A DNA stretch of 64,000 nt from JAAYZH01 sp964479695 (GTDB taxonomy: Bacteria; Bacillota; Clostridia; Saccharofermentanales; Fastidiosipilaceae), in NCBI GenBank assembly GCA_964479695.1, contig CAYZSO010000003.1, forward strand, positions 62,001-126,000, in the 5' to 3' direction. Position 1 is the first letter of the stretch. The number at the start of each line of letters is the position of its first letter. Position numbers and translations under genes: made by a program. Of this stretch, positions 1 through 7,044 are shown piece by piece. The notes beneath the pieces are model-generated. The model was not told where the DNA came from. It was given only the letters and a program-made list of their open reading frames with translations, and did no database searches.

Positions 1-167
1 TCGTAAATACTATCAATTAAATCTATTGGCCGCTGGCTTCTCTTTGGATCTGTGACGTATGTGTTGTTAATCACCATTGTCGTTTTCTCTGTAGGCAACA
101 TTGTTCCGCAATACTGGCAAAACCTGTATTTGTCATCAACGTCTGCACCGCAATTTACACATTTCAT
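1..167 (-). CDS. zinc-ribbon protein, 3' end outside window
   Basis: Partial gene: 55 codons are visible and the reading frame is open at the window edge. The N-terminus carries two CxxC knuckles (C3/C6 and C17/C20, in the forms CVNC and CQYC), the usual fold of a small zinc ribbon. The part after residue 25 shows no recognised domain. The start is the ATG at 167, chosen because AGGAGG lies about 9 bases upstream; the ATG at 174 is too close to it and in another frame. The start overlaps the stop of the upstream repressor gene as ATGA, so the two are probably translationally coupled. Function unknown; such ribbons commonly precede membrane or DNA-binding domains not visible here. Confidence 0.7.
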   Translation of the reverse strand, partial: MKCVNCGADVDDKYRFCQYCGTMLPTEKTTMVINNTYVTDPKRSQRPIDLIDSIY

Positions 168-619
168 TCTTCATTTCCTCCTATTTCGTCTTTTTTCCAT
201 TTTTTGATAAGGCTTGCTAACTTTTCGTCTTCTTTGCCTTCGTCCCATACGCTGGAGCTTGCGGCGTACGGCAAAGGTTCTTCCTCTTCTGTATCTTTAT
301 CTTTAACCGCAAGTAAGGCCTCGGTTGTAGTCAAGATTGCGCGTTGTTCTGCTTGCGACAATTTGAGCATATTTAAAACGACTTGTTTTATTTCAGGCGT
401 TACCTGTAACGTCTTTTCTGAATCAACTCCCATCAGATACGAAGGTGAAACATTCAAGGCGCGTGCGATTGCACTTATTTTGTCTTGCTTTGGGCTATAT
501 TCGTCTCGTAGGTATGCACTGATAGCTGATTGATAGATGCCGGTTTTACTGGCTAGTTCCGATTGCGACATATTCCTATCTTTAAGTATTTGATCAAGGC
601 GCTTCGAGAATTCAGACAT
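164..619 (-). CDS. XRE-family helix-turn-helix repressor
   Basis: A 151-residue protein with an N-terminal lambda-repressor-like helix-turn-helix at about residues 5-62 (SEFSKRLDQILKDRNMSQ, then SELASKTGIYQSAISAYL). The C-terminal part is acidic and has no peptidase signature. The reading frame extends 26 codons further upstream, but the ATG at 619 has AGGAGG at ideal distance and starts exactly at the domain. Its promoter (TTCACA-N17-TACAAT, 649-677) faces a divergent promoter, and four copies of an AAAACTG element lie in between. This resembles a phage or integrative-element control region; it probably represses itself and the short divergent transcript. The ATGA overlap with the zinc-ribbon gene suggests one operon. 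Confidence 0.85.
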   Translation of the reverse strand: MSEFSKRLDQILKDRNMSQSELASKTGIYQSAISAYLRDEYSPKQDKISAIARALNVSPSYLMGVDSEKTLQVTPEIKQVVLNMLKLSQAEQRAILTTTEALLAVKDKDTEEEEPLPYAASSSVWDEGKEDEKLASLIKKWKKDEIGGNEE

Positions 620-630
620 TTTGTACCTCC

Positions 631-757
631 TGAAAACTGTGTAATGCAATTGTAACCGTTGTGAAACTTGATGTGAACAGAATTCTGAAAAAATCATTCA
701 AAAAACTGATGACAACAGAAAACTGTTAGTTTAGAATGGAATTTAGAAAACTGATAG
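631..757. promoter_or_regulatory. divergent promoters with four AAAACTG operators
   Basis: Four same-orientation copies of an AAAACTG element: tGAAAACTGTG at 631, AAAAAACTGATG at 700, AGAAAACTGTTAG at 717 and AGAAAACTGATAG at 745. Leftward promoter for the repressor: TTCACA (677-672), 17-base spacer, TACAAT (654-649). Rightward promoter: ATGACA (709-714), 17-base spacer, TAGAAT (732-737). Copy three sits exactly between the rightward -35 and -10, copy two on the -35, copy four near the transcription start and copy one downstream of the repressor's -10. That layout fits negative control of both promoters by the adjacent XRE protein; binding is inferred. Confidence 0.6.
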
Positions 758-771
758 GAAGGAGTACGGCA

Positions 772-804
772 ATGTATGATCCCACGCTCTCCGCCAAAGT
801 ATAG
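772..804 (+). CDS. 10-codon ORF transcribed away from the repressor
   Basis: ATG at 772 follows GGAAGGAG at good spacing and encodes MYDPTLSAKV, then TAG three bases before a strong terminator. It lies on a short transcript from the operator-controlled rightward promoter. It may be a leader peptide, a translated small RNA, or the decayed start of a former early gene of a mobile element. No homology is recognised; real translation is uncertain. Confidence 0.4.
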   Translation: MYDPTLSAKV

Positions 805-807
805 ATT

Positions 808-831
808 AAGCCCCGATTCGGGGCTTTTCTT
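808..831 (+). terminator. intrinsic terminator after the 10-codon ORF
   Basis: AAGCCCCG and CGGGGCTT form a perfect stem with a 3-base loop, followed by TTTTCTT. It would end the rightward transcript at about 90 bases. Confidence 0.8.
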
Positions 832-1241
832 GTGTTAAGAGCTGCAAATAGTGAACTCTATATGCGAATCTACTTCAACTGTGCTCATGAAGATCACCTT
901 ATCGGGAAATTATCAGGAAATTATTTTCAATACTAAATGATGTCACCAAATGATGTCGCTGTAAAAATACCGACGTAAAAGTATCTCGCGAATAAGCTAA
1001 AAGACTTTCCTTTAACAAGGAAATTGGATATAATTGCCTTGTAAAAGGAAATAATAAAGAATTTCCATAAACAAGGAAATGGAAAAACAACACAAAACAA
1101 CACAAAACAACACAAACCCCAACCCACAACACAACTCAATCACAGCGCCCAAACACAAAGCACCCAAACCCAAACCCAACCCACAACACAAAACCCACAA
1201 CACCAACCCACAACCCAAACACCAAGCAGGGAGGTGAGCAA
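832..1241 (+). promoter_or_regulatory. satD promoter region and A/C-only leader
   Basis: No gene is seen here. A -10 TATAAT lies at 1029-1034 with a weak -35. Around it are repeats of AAGGAAAT (1018, 1045, 1073) and inverted partners, for example TTTCCTT-TAAC-AAGGAAA at 1007-1024 and ATTTCC...GGAAAT at 1061-1080, with a larger pair ACAAGG...CCTTGT enclosing the -10. From 1083 to 1225 the plus strand is 138 of 143 bases A or C (two T, three G), starting with three 10-base copies of ACAACACAAA. The satD ribosome binding site GGGAGGTG follows directly. An RNA leader with almost no G or U cannot fold on itself. Confidence 0.6.
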
Positions 1242-1910
1242 ATGAACTATTTGGCCATCATAGGTGACATGATCAAATCCCGCGAGATCAAGAATCGTAA
1301 GCAAGAGCAAGAGCGGATAGAAGAAGTCCTCAGTAAAATCAATCAGCAATATCAGGAGATCATAGTTTCCAGGATCACGTTGACGCTTGGGGATGAATTT
1401 CAGGCGCTTCTAAAGATAGACCACCGAGTCATGCAGATGTTGGATGACCTCGAAACTCAATTGGAATTGCCCTATAGGTTGGGGATCGGCTTTGGCCAAA
1501 TTCGGACGAAGATCAGACCGGAAATCAGTATCGGAGCCGATGGGGAGGCCTTCTGGCACGCGAGGGAAGCGATTGAGAATATCCATGAGAACGATTGGGG
1601 TGGCTATGCCAAAGTCCGGTTTATGGGACTGGGGGAATTGCAGGACCAAACGATCAACGCACTCTTTCGCACGACTGATACAATAAAACAGAGTTGGACG
1701 ACGACGAGGAGGGAAACGTTTGCGGAACTTCTGGCGCAAGGGATTTACAGCGTGACCTTTGACCAGAAGCGTTTTGCGGAATCAATCGGAATCTCTCAGA
1801 GTAGTTTGAGTAAGAGGCTTTCCGGTGGGGCGATCAAGATTTATTTGGACGCCCGCCAAACCATAGGTGAATTATTGGAGGCTTGGTGTGACACAACTGT
1901 CGACTCTTAG
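1242..1910 (+). CDS. satD: SatD family protein
   Basis: A 222-residue cytosolic protein matching the SatD family, named after the sat locus of Streptococcus mutans; biochemical role unknown. The N-terminus has the family pattern (YLAIIGDMIKSRE), followed by a conserved LTLGDEFQALL stretch at about residues 46-56 and the ISIGADGEAFWHARE block near 95-110. The C-terminal about 60 residues contain a helix-turn-helix-like segment (FAESIGISQSSLSKRLSG), suggesting nucleic-acid contact. Start ATG follows GGGAGGTGAG. The gene overlaps the DUF3307 gene downstream by 23 bases, so the pair is coupled. One copy of the TTTGGCCAAA palindrome lies in the gene and encodes Phe-Gly-Gln at about residues 84-86. 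Confidence 0.85.
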   Translation: MNYLAIIGDMIKSREIKNRKQEQERIEEVLSKINQQYQEIIVSRITLTLGDEFQALLKIDHRVMQMLDDLETQLELPYRLGIGFGQIRTKIRPEISIGADGEAFWHAREAIENIHENDWGGYAKVRFMGLGELQDQTINALFRTTDTIKQSWTTTRRETFAELLAQGIYSVTFDQKRFAESIGISQSSLSKRLSGGAIKIYLDARQTIGELLEAWCDTTVDS

Positions 1911-2622
1911 TTTGCTGGTGTTGATCGCTCATTTCCTGGGCGATTACCACTTTCAGAGCGAAAGCATGGTGCGGGCGAAACAGCGATCACTGCGAGGACT
2001 CCTTCGGCACATAGGTGTTCAGGGGCTTTTGTTGCTGCCACTGCTGCTCTTTGCCGGCATTTCGCGTGATCTCACTTGGGTCTATTTGGGGTTAACGATT
2101 CTTGCCGGCCATTTCGTGCTGGATTTTCTGAAACTTGTTCTTGATCGGCAGAAGCAGAAATCCGCAGGGCGTTACGAGGCGGTGATTTACGTGATTGATC
2201 AAGTCTTGCATGTTACGCTGATTCTTGTTCTGAGTACGTGGGTTTTCCCCGTGTTTCCGCCCGCGTGGTTGCAGCGGGATTGGCTTACGTGGGGCCTCCT
2301 TGCTGTGCTGATTACGAAGCCGGCGAATGTTACGTTCAAAATTCTTTTTCGCAAGTACCGCTTCTTCGAGATCCCGAATCCGCAAAAGGCTGTCAGTGAA
2401 ACGCAGGCTGGTGCGGGTGCTTTGATCGGCAATTTGGAGCGGCTTTTGTCAGCGATTTTCCTGGGTACAGGCCAGGTTGCCGCGATCGGCTTGATCTATA
2501 CGGCCAAGTCGATTGCCCGCTTCAAGAAGATTGAGGAGAACCAGAGTTTCGCGGAATATTACCTCATTGGCACATTGTATAGCATCCTTTATGTTACGGT
2601 CTTCTTCTATTTGATCGTTTGA
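1888..2622 (+). CDS. DUF3307 family membrane protein
   Basis: A 244-residue polytopic membrane protein of the DUF3307 family, often found beside satD. About six hydrophobic segments are visible, including the first after LIAHFLGDYHFQS, whose His/Asp-rich motif is typical of the family. Start: the frame opens at a GTG at 1867 without a binding site, so I prefer the GTG at 1888, seven bases after TTGGAGG; it yields MTQLSTLSLL. The gene begins inside the end of satD, indicating translational coupling. Function is not established; no enzyme motif is seen. Confidence 0.75.
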   Translation: MTQLSTLSLLVLIAHFLGDYHFQSESMVRAKQRSLRGLLRHIGVQGLLLLPLLLFAGISRDLTWVYLGLTILAGHFVLDFLKLVLDRQKQKSAGRYEAVIYVIDQVLHVTLILVLSTWVFPVFPPAWLQRDWLTWGLLAVLITKPANVTFKILFRKYRFFEIPNPQKAVSETQAGAGALIGNLERLLSAIFLGTGQVAAIGLIYTAKSIARFKKIEENQSFAEYYLIGTLYSILYVTVFFYLIV

Positions 2623-2657
2623 CCCAGGGCAGCCCCCAGCCACGGTTCCACCCTTAT

Positions 2658-2667
2658 TTTGGCCAAA
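2658..2667. repeat. TTTGGCCAAA palindrome, intergenic copy
   Basis: Exact decamer followed by GCCGCCC, in the 136-base gap between the DUF3307 gene and the isochorismatase gene. It belongs to the iterated palindrome family found throughout the window. A perfect palindrome with no loop and no T run is a poor terminator. Confidence 0.8.
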
Positions 2668-2758
2668 GCCGCCCGCAACACAGGTCACTTCTTCGGTCCA
2701 GGCAAAGGCCTATAATCAGGGTCAGGCATGAAACCGTCAAAGGAAAGGAGATTTAAAT

Positions 2759-3322
2759 ATGACACGAAGTAATCCGGAAAATAATTCCAAAAGAAATATC
2801 CTCATTGTTATTGATATGCAAAACGACTTTGTGAGCGGCAGTTTGGGCACAGCAGAAGCACAGGCGATTGTGCCTCGCGTGGTTTCGGAAATTGGTGGTG
2901 CTTATTCAGAGGTCCTTTACACGCAGGACACGCATGAAAAAGACTATTTGACAACGGAAGAAGGCAAACACTTACCTGTGATCCACTGCCAAAATGGGAC
3001 AGAAGGCTGGGCGATCGAAAGTGGGGTGGGGGTGGCTTTGGCCGAGAGAAAAGCCAAGGGATTTACGAAACCGACCTTCGGCTCACTTGACTTGGCGGAA
3101 GAACTTGTCCGAATGAACCAGGAAAAGCCGCTGGATCAGCTGACCTTCATTGGCCTCTGCACTGATATCTGTGTGATTTCGAATGCACTTGTGGCGAAGG
3201 CACACCTGCCGAATCTCCCGATACGCGTGATTGCTGACTGCTGTGCGGGTGTGACTCCGGAGAGCCACGAAACGGCGCTAAGGGCGATGGAAGCGTGCCA
3301 AATTGAGATTATCCGAGAGTGA
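2759..3322 (+). CDS. isochorismatase/nicotinamidase-family cysteine hydrolase
   Basis: A 187-residue protein of the isochorismatase-like fold. The catalytic triad is visible: Asp in NILIVIDMQNDF (about residue 20), a lysine in the central KGFTKPTFGS region, and the nucleophilic Cys in the LCTDICVISNAL segment near residue 134-138. YTQDTHEKDYLTTEEGKHLPV with the following HCQNGTEGW resembles the metal and substrate region of nicotinamidase (PncA), which turns nicotinamide into nicotinate for NAD salvage. Start ATG follows GGAAAGGAG. Stand-alone gene with its own leader. Nicotinamidase is the best guess, but other cysteine hydrolases of this fold cannot be excluded. Confidence 0.8.
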   Translation: MTRSNPENNSKRNILIVIDMQNDFVSGSLGTAEAQAIVPRVVSEIGGAYSEVLYTQDTHEKDYLTTEEGKHLPVIHCQNGTEGWAIESGVGVALAERKAKGFTKPTFGSLDLAEELVRMNQEKPLDQLTFIGLCTDICVISNALVAKAHLPNLPIRVIADCCAGVTPESHETALRAMEACQIEIIRE

Positions 3323-3365
3323 AAATAGAGTTAAATAATAGAGTTAAAAAATAGAGTCAATATAA
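3322..3365. repeat. short degenerate tandem repeat
   Basis: Three imperfect copies of AATAGAGTTAAA directly after the isochorismatase stop codon. One of many short tandem repeats in gaps of this window. Confidence 0.5.
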
Positions 3366-3400
3366 TTACCGTGGGGTGCCTGCGATGTGCAAAGTCAAGG

Positions 3401-3461
3401 TTAACTCTTAACCTTAGTTTAACCTTCTTCTAACATTCAGAGCGGTGTAGTTTAGTACACT
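3401..3461 (+). promoter_or_regulatory. 11-bp-spaced TTAACC repeats (Pho-box-like) and promoter
   Basis: TTAACC at 3408, TTAACC at 3419 and CTAACA at 3430 are each 11 bases apart, with a further TTAACT at 3401 that also makes an inverted pair with the next copy. Direct hexamers at 11-base period are how OmpR/PhoB-type response regulators bind; the hexamer is close to the Bacillus PhoP box TTAACA. A possible -10 (TACACT) follows at 3456. This is the likely control region of the VWA-XpaC-TelA operon; the regulator is not in the window. Confidence 0.5.
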
Positions 3462-3520
3462 AGAAGAGAGTTTTCTGCTGAGGCAGCCCGTGTGTTACAC
3501 GAGGCAAACAGGGAGGAACC

Positions 3521-5251
3521 ATGGGAGAAACGAGGAGACTGACAAGGAGAGACGATCGAGGCGTGGGAGACGCAAGGATTTCATTTCAGAACGGACTTCG
3601 AAAATTTCATCTATTTCAGAAAGGGAAGAAGGGTTTGGGACTTGTTGCGATGGTCCTTGCACTGACACTCTTTCTTGCAGCTTGTGGCAACGGGACTACA
3701 ACGGATTCACAAGCGGATAAGGTATTCCCGGGGCAGCGGGCACAAAGTACGATAAGAATTGTGTCCGGGTCGGAGAACCGGGTATTGGAACCAATTATTG
3801 AAGAATTTACCAAGAAAAATCCGGTGACCATCGAAATGACCTATATGGGGTCTCTCGAGATTATGCGTTTGCTTCAGGGCGACCAAATTCCATATGATGC
3901 GGTCTGGCCGGCTTCCAGTTTATGGGTTTCGGTAGGTGATGAGGCCCACCGGGTCAAGCACCTGGAATCGACATCAACAACGCCTGTCATCTTCGGTATC
4001 AAAGAGAGTGTGGCCGAACGTCTGGGGTTTATTGGCCGAGATGTGTATGTGCGTGACCTACTGACAGCAATCCAGAATAAAGAACTGACGTTTACAATGA
4101 CTTCCGCGACCCAGTCCAATTCCGGCGCGAGTGCGTATATCGGCTTCATCTATGCCCTGCTGGGCTCGCCTGAACAAATTACGCTTGAAGCGCTCCATGA
4201 CCAGAATTTCCAAGAAGAAATGCGCAATTTACTAGCCGGTGTAGAACGTTCTTCCGGCAGCTCTGATTGGCTGAAGGATCTCTACTTGCAAGGCGATTAT
4301 GATGCGATGGTGAATTATGAAGCTTTGATTATTTCCGCGAATCAGGAACTTGAGCGTGAGAATCGGGAAGTGATGCATGCAATCTACCCGGTGGACGGCA
4401 TGATGATGGCGAATTCGCCCTTGGGTTTCGTGTCGTCGAATGGGGAGTCGGGCAGAGATGAGCAGAAACAGGAAGAAGCTTTCCTCCGTTTCCAGGAATA
4501 TCTCCTGAGCACAGAGGTGCAAGATCAAATTCAGCGAACCGGCCGACGGACTGGTGTGGGGAATGTCGATCCTAAGAATAGTGACGTGTTCCGCACGGAT
4601 TGGGGGATCGATACCGGTCGAGTGATTTCCACAATTAATATGCCGAAACAAGATGTCTTGTTTGAGGCTTTGAATCTCTATCAATCTTCGTTCAAGAAGC
4701 CCGGCTTGAACGTCTATGTGCTTGATTTTTCGGGCTCGATGCAGGGACAAGGGCGCGAGCAATTGGTGCAGGCTTTGGGCGAAATTATGATTAGCGAGAA
4801 CGCGGCAAAGAATTTCCTGCAAGCGTCTGACACGGAGAAAAACGTCTTCATTCCCTTTAACAGTCAATCGTACACACCGGAGGCTGTGACCGGTGGCGGC
4901 GCGGCGCTGGAAGCGCTCTACCAGGATCTGTCCAAAATCCCGGCGAGCGGCGGGACGGCTCTCTATGAGGCGGTCTTGGATGCGCTGGCCTATATTCAAG
5001 GTGAAGATCTGAATTACTATTCACCGTCTATCATTATTATGTCCGATGGGCAGCCCAATGGCGCGATGAGTTTCCGCGATCTGGAGACCCGCTATCAGGA
5101 GATGAAGTTGGATATTCCTATTTTCTCTATCTTGTTTGGCTCGGCGGATGAAAGCCAGATGGACCAGATTGCCGAGCTTTCGCGAGCGCGGGTTTTCGAC
5201 GGCCGCGAAGATTTGACTGCTGCATTCCGCAGCGTCAGAGGGTATAACTGA
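3521..5251 (+). CDS. lipoprotein with solute-binding-like and VWA domains
   Basis: A 576-residue protein. After an unusually long basic N-terminus (about 40 residues) comes a hydrophobic stretch ending in a lipobox (FLAACG, Cys about residue 55), so it should be anchored outside the cell. Residues about 75-370 look like an extracellular solute-binding domain (TIRIVSGSENRVLEPIIEEF at its start). Residues about 390-570 are a von Willebrand A domain with an intact MIDAS: DFSGSMQG, a Thr in SGGTALYEA, and Asp in IIMSDGQPNG, so metal-dependent ligand binding is likely. First gene of a four-gene operon; its TGA overlaps the next ATG by one base. Start follows GGGAGGAACC. Ligand unknown. Confidence 0.8.
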   Translation: MGETRRLTRRDDRGVGDARISFQNGLRKFHLFQKGKKGLGLVAMVLALTLFLAACGNGTTTDSQADKVFPGQRAQSTIRIVSGSENRVLEPIIEEFTKKNPVTIEMTYMGSLEIMRLLQGDQIPYDAVWPASSLWVSVGDEAHRVKHLESTSTTPVIFGIKESVAERLGFIGRDVYVRDLLTAIQNKELTFTMTSATQSNSGASAYIGFIYALLGSPEQITLEALHDQNFQEEMRNLLAGVERSSGSSDWLKDLYLQGDYDAMVNYEALIISANQELERENREVMHAIYPVDGMMMANSPLGFVSSNGESGRDEQKQEEAFLRFQEYLLSTEVQDQIQRTGRRTGVGNVDPKNSDVFRTDWGIDTGRVISTINMPKQDVLFEALNLYQSSFKKPGLNVYVLDFSGSMQGQGREQLVQALGEIMISENAAKNFLQASDTEKNVFIPFNSQSYTPEAVTGGGAALEALYQDLSKIPASGGTALYEAVLDALAYIQGEDLNYYSPSIIIMSDGQPNGAMSFRDLETRYQEMKLDIPIFSILFGSADESQMDQIAELSRARVFDGREDLTAAFRSVRGYN

Positions 5252-5880
5252 TGCAGAGTTCACCACGCCAGTTTATTTTGGCTTTGCTTGCGGCATTGGC
5301 AGTCTTTTTCGGGACCTGGTCCGGTTTACAGTGGCCGGTTCTGCTTGCGGCTGGTCTCGCAGTGGGTACGTACGTCGGGGTTTATTTGCTGGCTAAGCCC
5401 AAGCTTCGCATTGGCCACATCCGCGTGGATTCTTTGCCGGACGGCGATGAATTGAAACGTTTGCTTCTGGAGGCCAAAGACGATATGGACGCAATTAATC
5501 GGGCCAGCAAGCAAATCACCAATCTGCCGATCCGCCAGCAGAGCGAGCAACTTTATCAAACAGGCATCCGCATTCTGGAGTATCTCGAGAAAAATCCCGA
5601 TCGAATCCCGGCCGCAAGGCGCTTCCTAGGTTACTACCTGAATACTGCACGCGATATTTTGGAAAAATACTTACCGTTTCAGAACTCCGGTCTGCGAACG
5701 GACGAAGTGAAACGTGTGACGCAAGCGACGGAGAGAGCGATGCCGATCTTGAATCAGGCTTTTGAAACGCAATTTACGAATTTGATGCAAAACGACATTA
5801 TGGATATTGAATCCGATATTAAGGTTCTGGAGATGACCTTGCAATCCGAAGGGGGCATACATGGCTCTGAGCAGAAGTAA
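5251..5880 (+). CDS. XpaC-like membrane protein
   Basis: A 209-residue protein with two close hydrophobic segments at about residues 8-50, then a cytoplasmic helical region of about 155 residues. It matches the XpaC family (historically called 5-bromo-4-chloroindolyl phosphate hydrolysis protein, though an enzymatic role is unproven), which is usually encoded next to TelA. Two features support this: the neighbour pattern and the helical ELKRLLLEAKDDMDAINRAS block. Start ATG overlaps the VWA gene stop (TGATG). It probably couples the exported binding proteins to the cytoplasmic TelA-like protein; that is inference from gene order. Confidence 0.7.
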   Translation: MQSSPRQFILALLAALAVFFGTWSGLQWPVLLAAGLAVGTYVGVYLLAKPKLRIGHIRVDSLPDGDELKRLLLEAKDDMDAINRASKQITNLPIRQQSEQLYQTGIRILEYLEKNPDRIPAARRFLGYYLNTARDILEKYLPFQNSGLRTDEVKRVTQATERAMPILNQAFETQFTNLMQNDIMDIESDIKVLEMTLQSEGGIHGSEQK

Positions 5881-6943
5881 TAAACAAATGATTGTTGGCC
5901 TTGCCGTCTTGCTTGTCGTGATCGGCGCGGCCGTGGCTTACATGGCTATCAGCGGCAGCCGGCCGCAGGAAGTCACGCTTTCCGGATACGTCGGCGGCGA
6001 GAAGACGAACTTCCTGGAAGACCCGGAAGTTAAGGCGATCTTGAAGAATGATTTCGGCATCACGTTGGACGTTCACAAGGCGGGTTCGCTGGACATGGTA
6101 CGTGCCAAGGATTTGGCAGACCGAAATTTCCTCTGGCCTTCCAGTCAGACGGCATTAGAACTTTATGAGGACACCGTCGGGCCTACGTATAAAGATGATA
6201 ATATCTTCAACACGCCGATCGTGCTTTATTCCAGAGCCTATGTGGCGGACGGTCTGGTGGCTGCCGGCTTAGCAAGTAAAGAGAATGATACGTACTTGGT
6301 CGATATGCCGGCTCTGGTCACGGCGATGAAAGAAGACAAGACGTGGGCGGATATTGGTCTTACGCAGCTTTATGGTTCCATTTCGATCCATACCACAGAC
6401 CCCTCGAAATCCAATTCCGGGAACATGTTTTCCGGCCTCATTGCGAATATGTTAAATAACAATACGGTGGTGACGGAGGCGCAAGTGCCGTCTATTTTGC
6501 CTGACCTTACCCGGATTTTTGACAAGATCGGTTATATGGAAACGTCATCTTCGGATTTGTTTACCCTCTTCCTGACAACCGGAATGGGCAACAAGCCCAT
6601 CGTTGCGGGATATGAGAATCAGCTCTTGGAATTCTCCTCGATGAACAGTCAGGAGTGGCAGAATGTCAAATCGGATATTGTCATCATGTATCCGACGCCC
6701 ACTGTCTGGTCCTCTCATATTTTCATCGCCCTCGATAGCGAAGGGGAGAAATTGATGACCGCTCTGAAAGACCCCAGGCTCCAGCAGATTGCCTGGGAGA
6801 AACATGGCTTCCGCACCGGTGTATACGGCTCAACCTCACAAGAGAATAAGTTTGATGTGCCGGGTGTCGCAAACCAAATTACCCAAATTATCCAAATGCC
6901 CGGCTACAAGGCCATGAGTCAAATTGTTGCCGCTTTCGAATAA
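5861..6943 (+). CDS. membrane-anchored solute-binding-like protein
   Basis: A 360-residue protein with a single N-terminal hydrophobic anchor (about residues 9-31) and no lipobox, followed by an extracellular-type solute-binding domain. It resembles the binding domain of the VWA lipoprotein two genes upstream: both have a short GSLDMVRA/GSLEIMRLL segment, a WPSS/WPAS motif soon after it and a later STTG/SNSG-type loop (TDPSKSNSG here, TSATQSNSG there). The pair may have come from duplication, with one copy gaining the VWA domain. Start overlaps the end of the XpaC-like gene by 20 bases, so the genes are coupled. No ABC permease lies nearby, so sensing or scaffolding is more likely than uptake. 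Confidence 0.7.
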   Translation: MALSRSNKQMIVGLAVLLVVIGAAVAYMAISGSRPQEVTLSGYVGGEKTNFLEDPEVKAILKNDFGITLDVHKAGSLDMVRAKDLADRNFLWPSSQTALELYEDTVGPTYKDDNIFNTPIVLYSRAYVADGLVAAGLASKENDTYLVDMPALVTAMKEDKTWADIGLTQLYGSISIHTTDPSKSNSGNMFSGLIANMLNNNTVVTEAQVPSILPDLTRIFDKIGYMETSSSDLFTLFLTTGMGNKPIVAGYENQLLEFSSMNSQEWQNVKSDIVIMYPTPTVWSSHIFIALDSEGEKLMTALKDPRLQQIAWEKHGFRTGVYGSTSQENKFDVPGVANQITQIIQMPGYKAMSQIVAAFE

Positions 6944-7030
6944 GAATTTACACCGCAGAATAAGAATTAACCGCAGAACAAGAATTAAACCGCAGAATAA
7001 GCATTTACACCACCAAACAAGAATTCAGAA
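6944..7030. repeat. four degenerate tandem copies of about 19-20 bases
   Basis: Unit close to AAGAATTAAACCGCAGAAT, repeated four to five times between the second binding protein and the TelA-like gene. Each copy begins with an AATAAGAAT-type segment; the first overlaps the stop codon. No stable hairpin is seen. Confidence 0.7.
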
Positions 7031-7044
7031 GTGGAGGAACTAAG

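Noticed and set aside
899..1349. Minus-strand frames rich in Cys, Gly, Val and Leu over the A/C leader
   Set aside because: They only reflect the G/T composition of the opposite strand; no start signals and no domains.
3490..3720. Frame overlapping the start of the VWA gene
   Set aside because: Charged low-complexity product in another frame of the VWA coding start; the VWA frame has the better binding site and signal peptide.
4232..4999. 255-codon antisense frame inside the VWA gene
   Set aside because: Shadow of a strongly supported gene; no ribosome binding site and His/Arg-rich composition typical of antisense frames.
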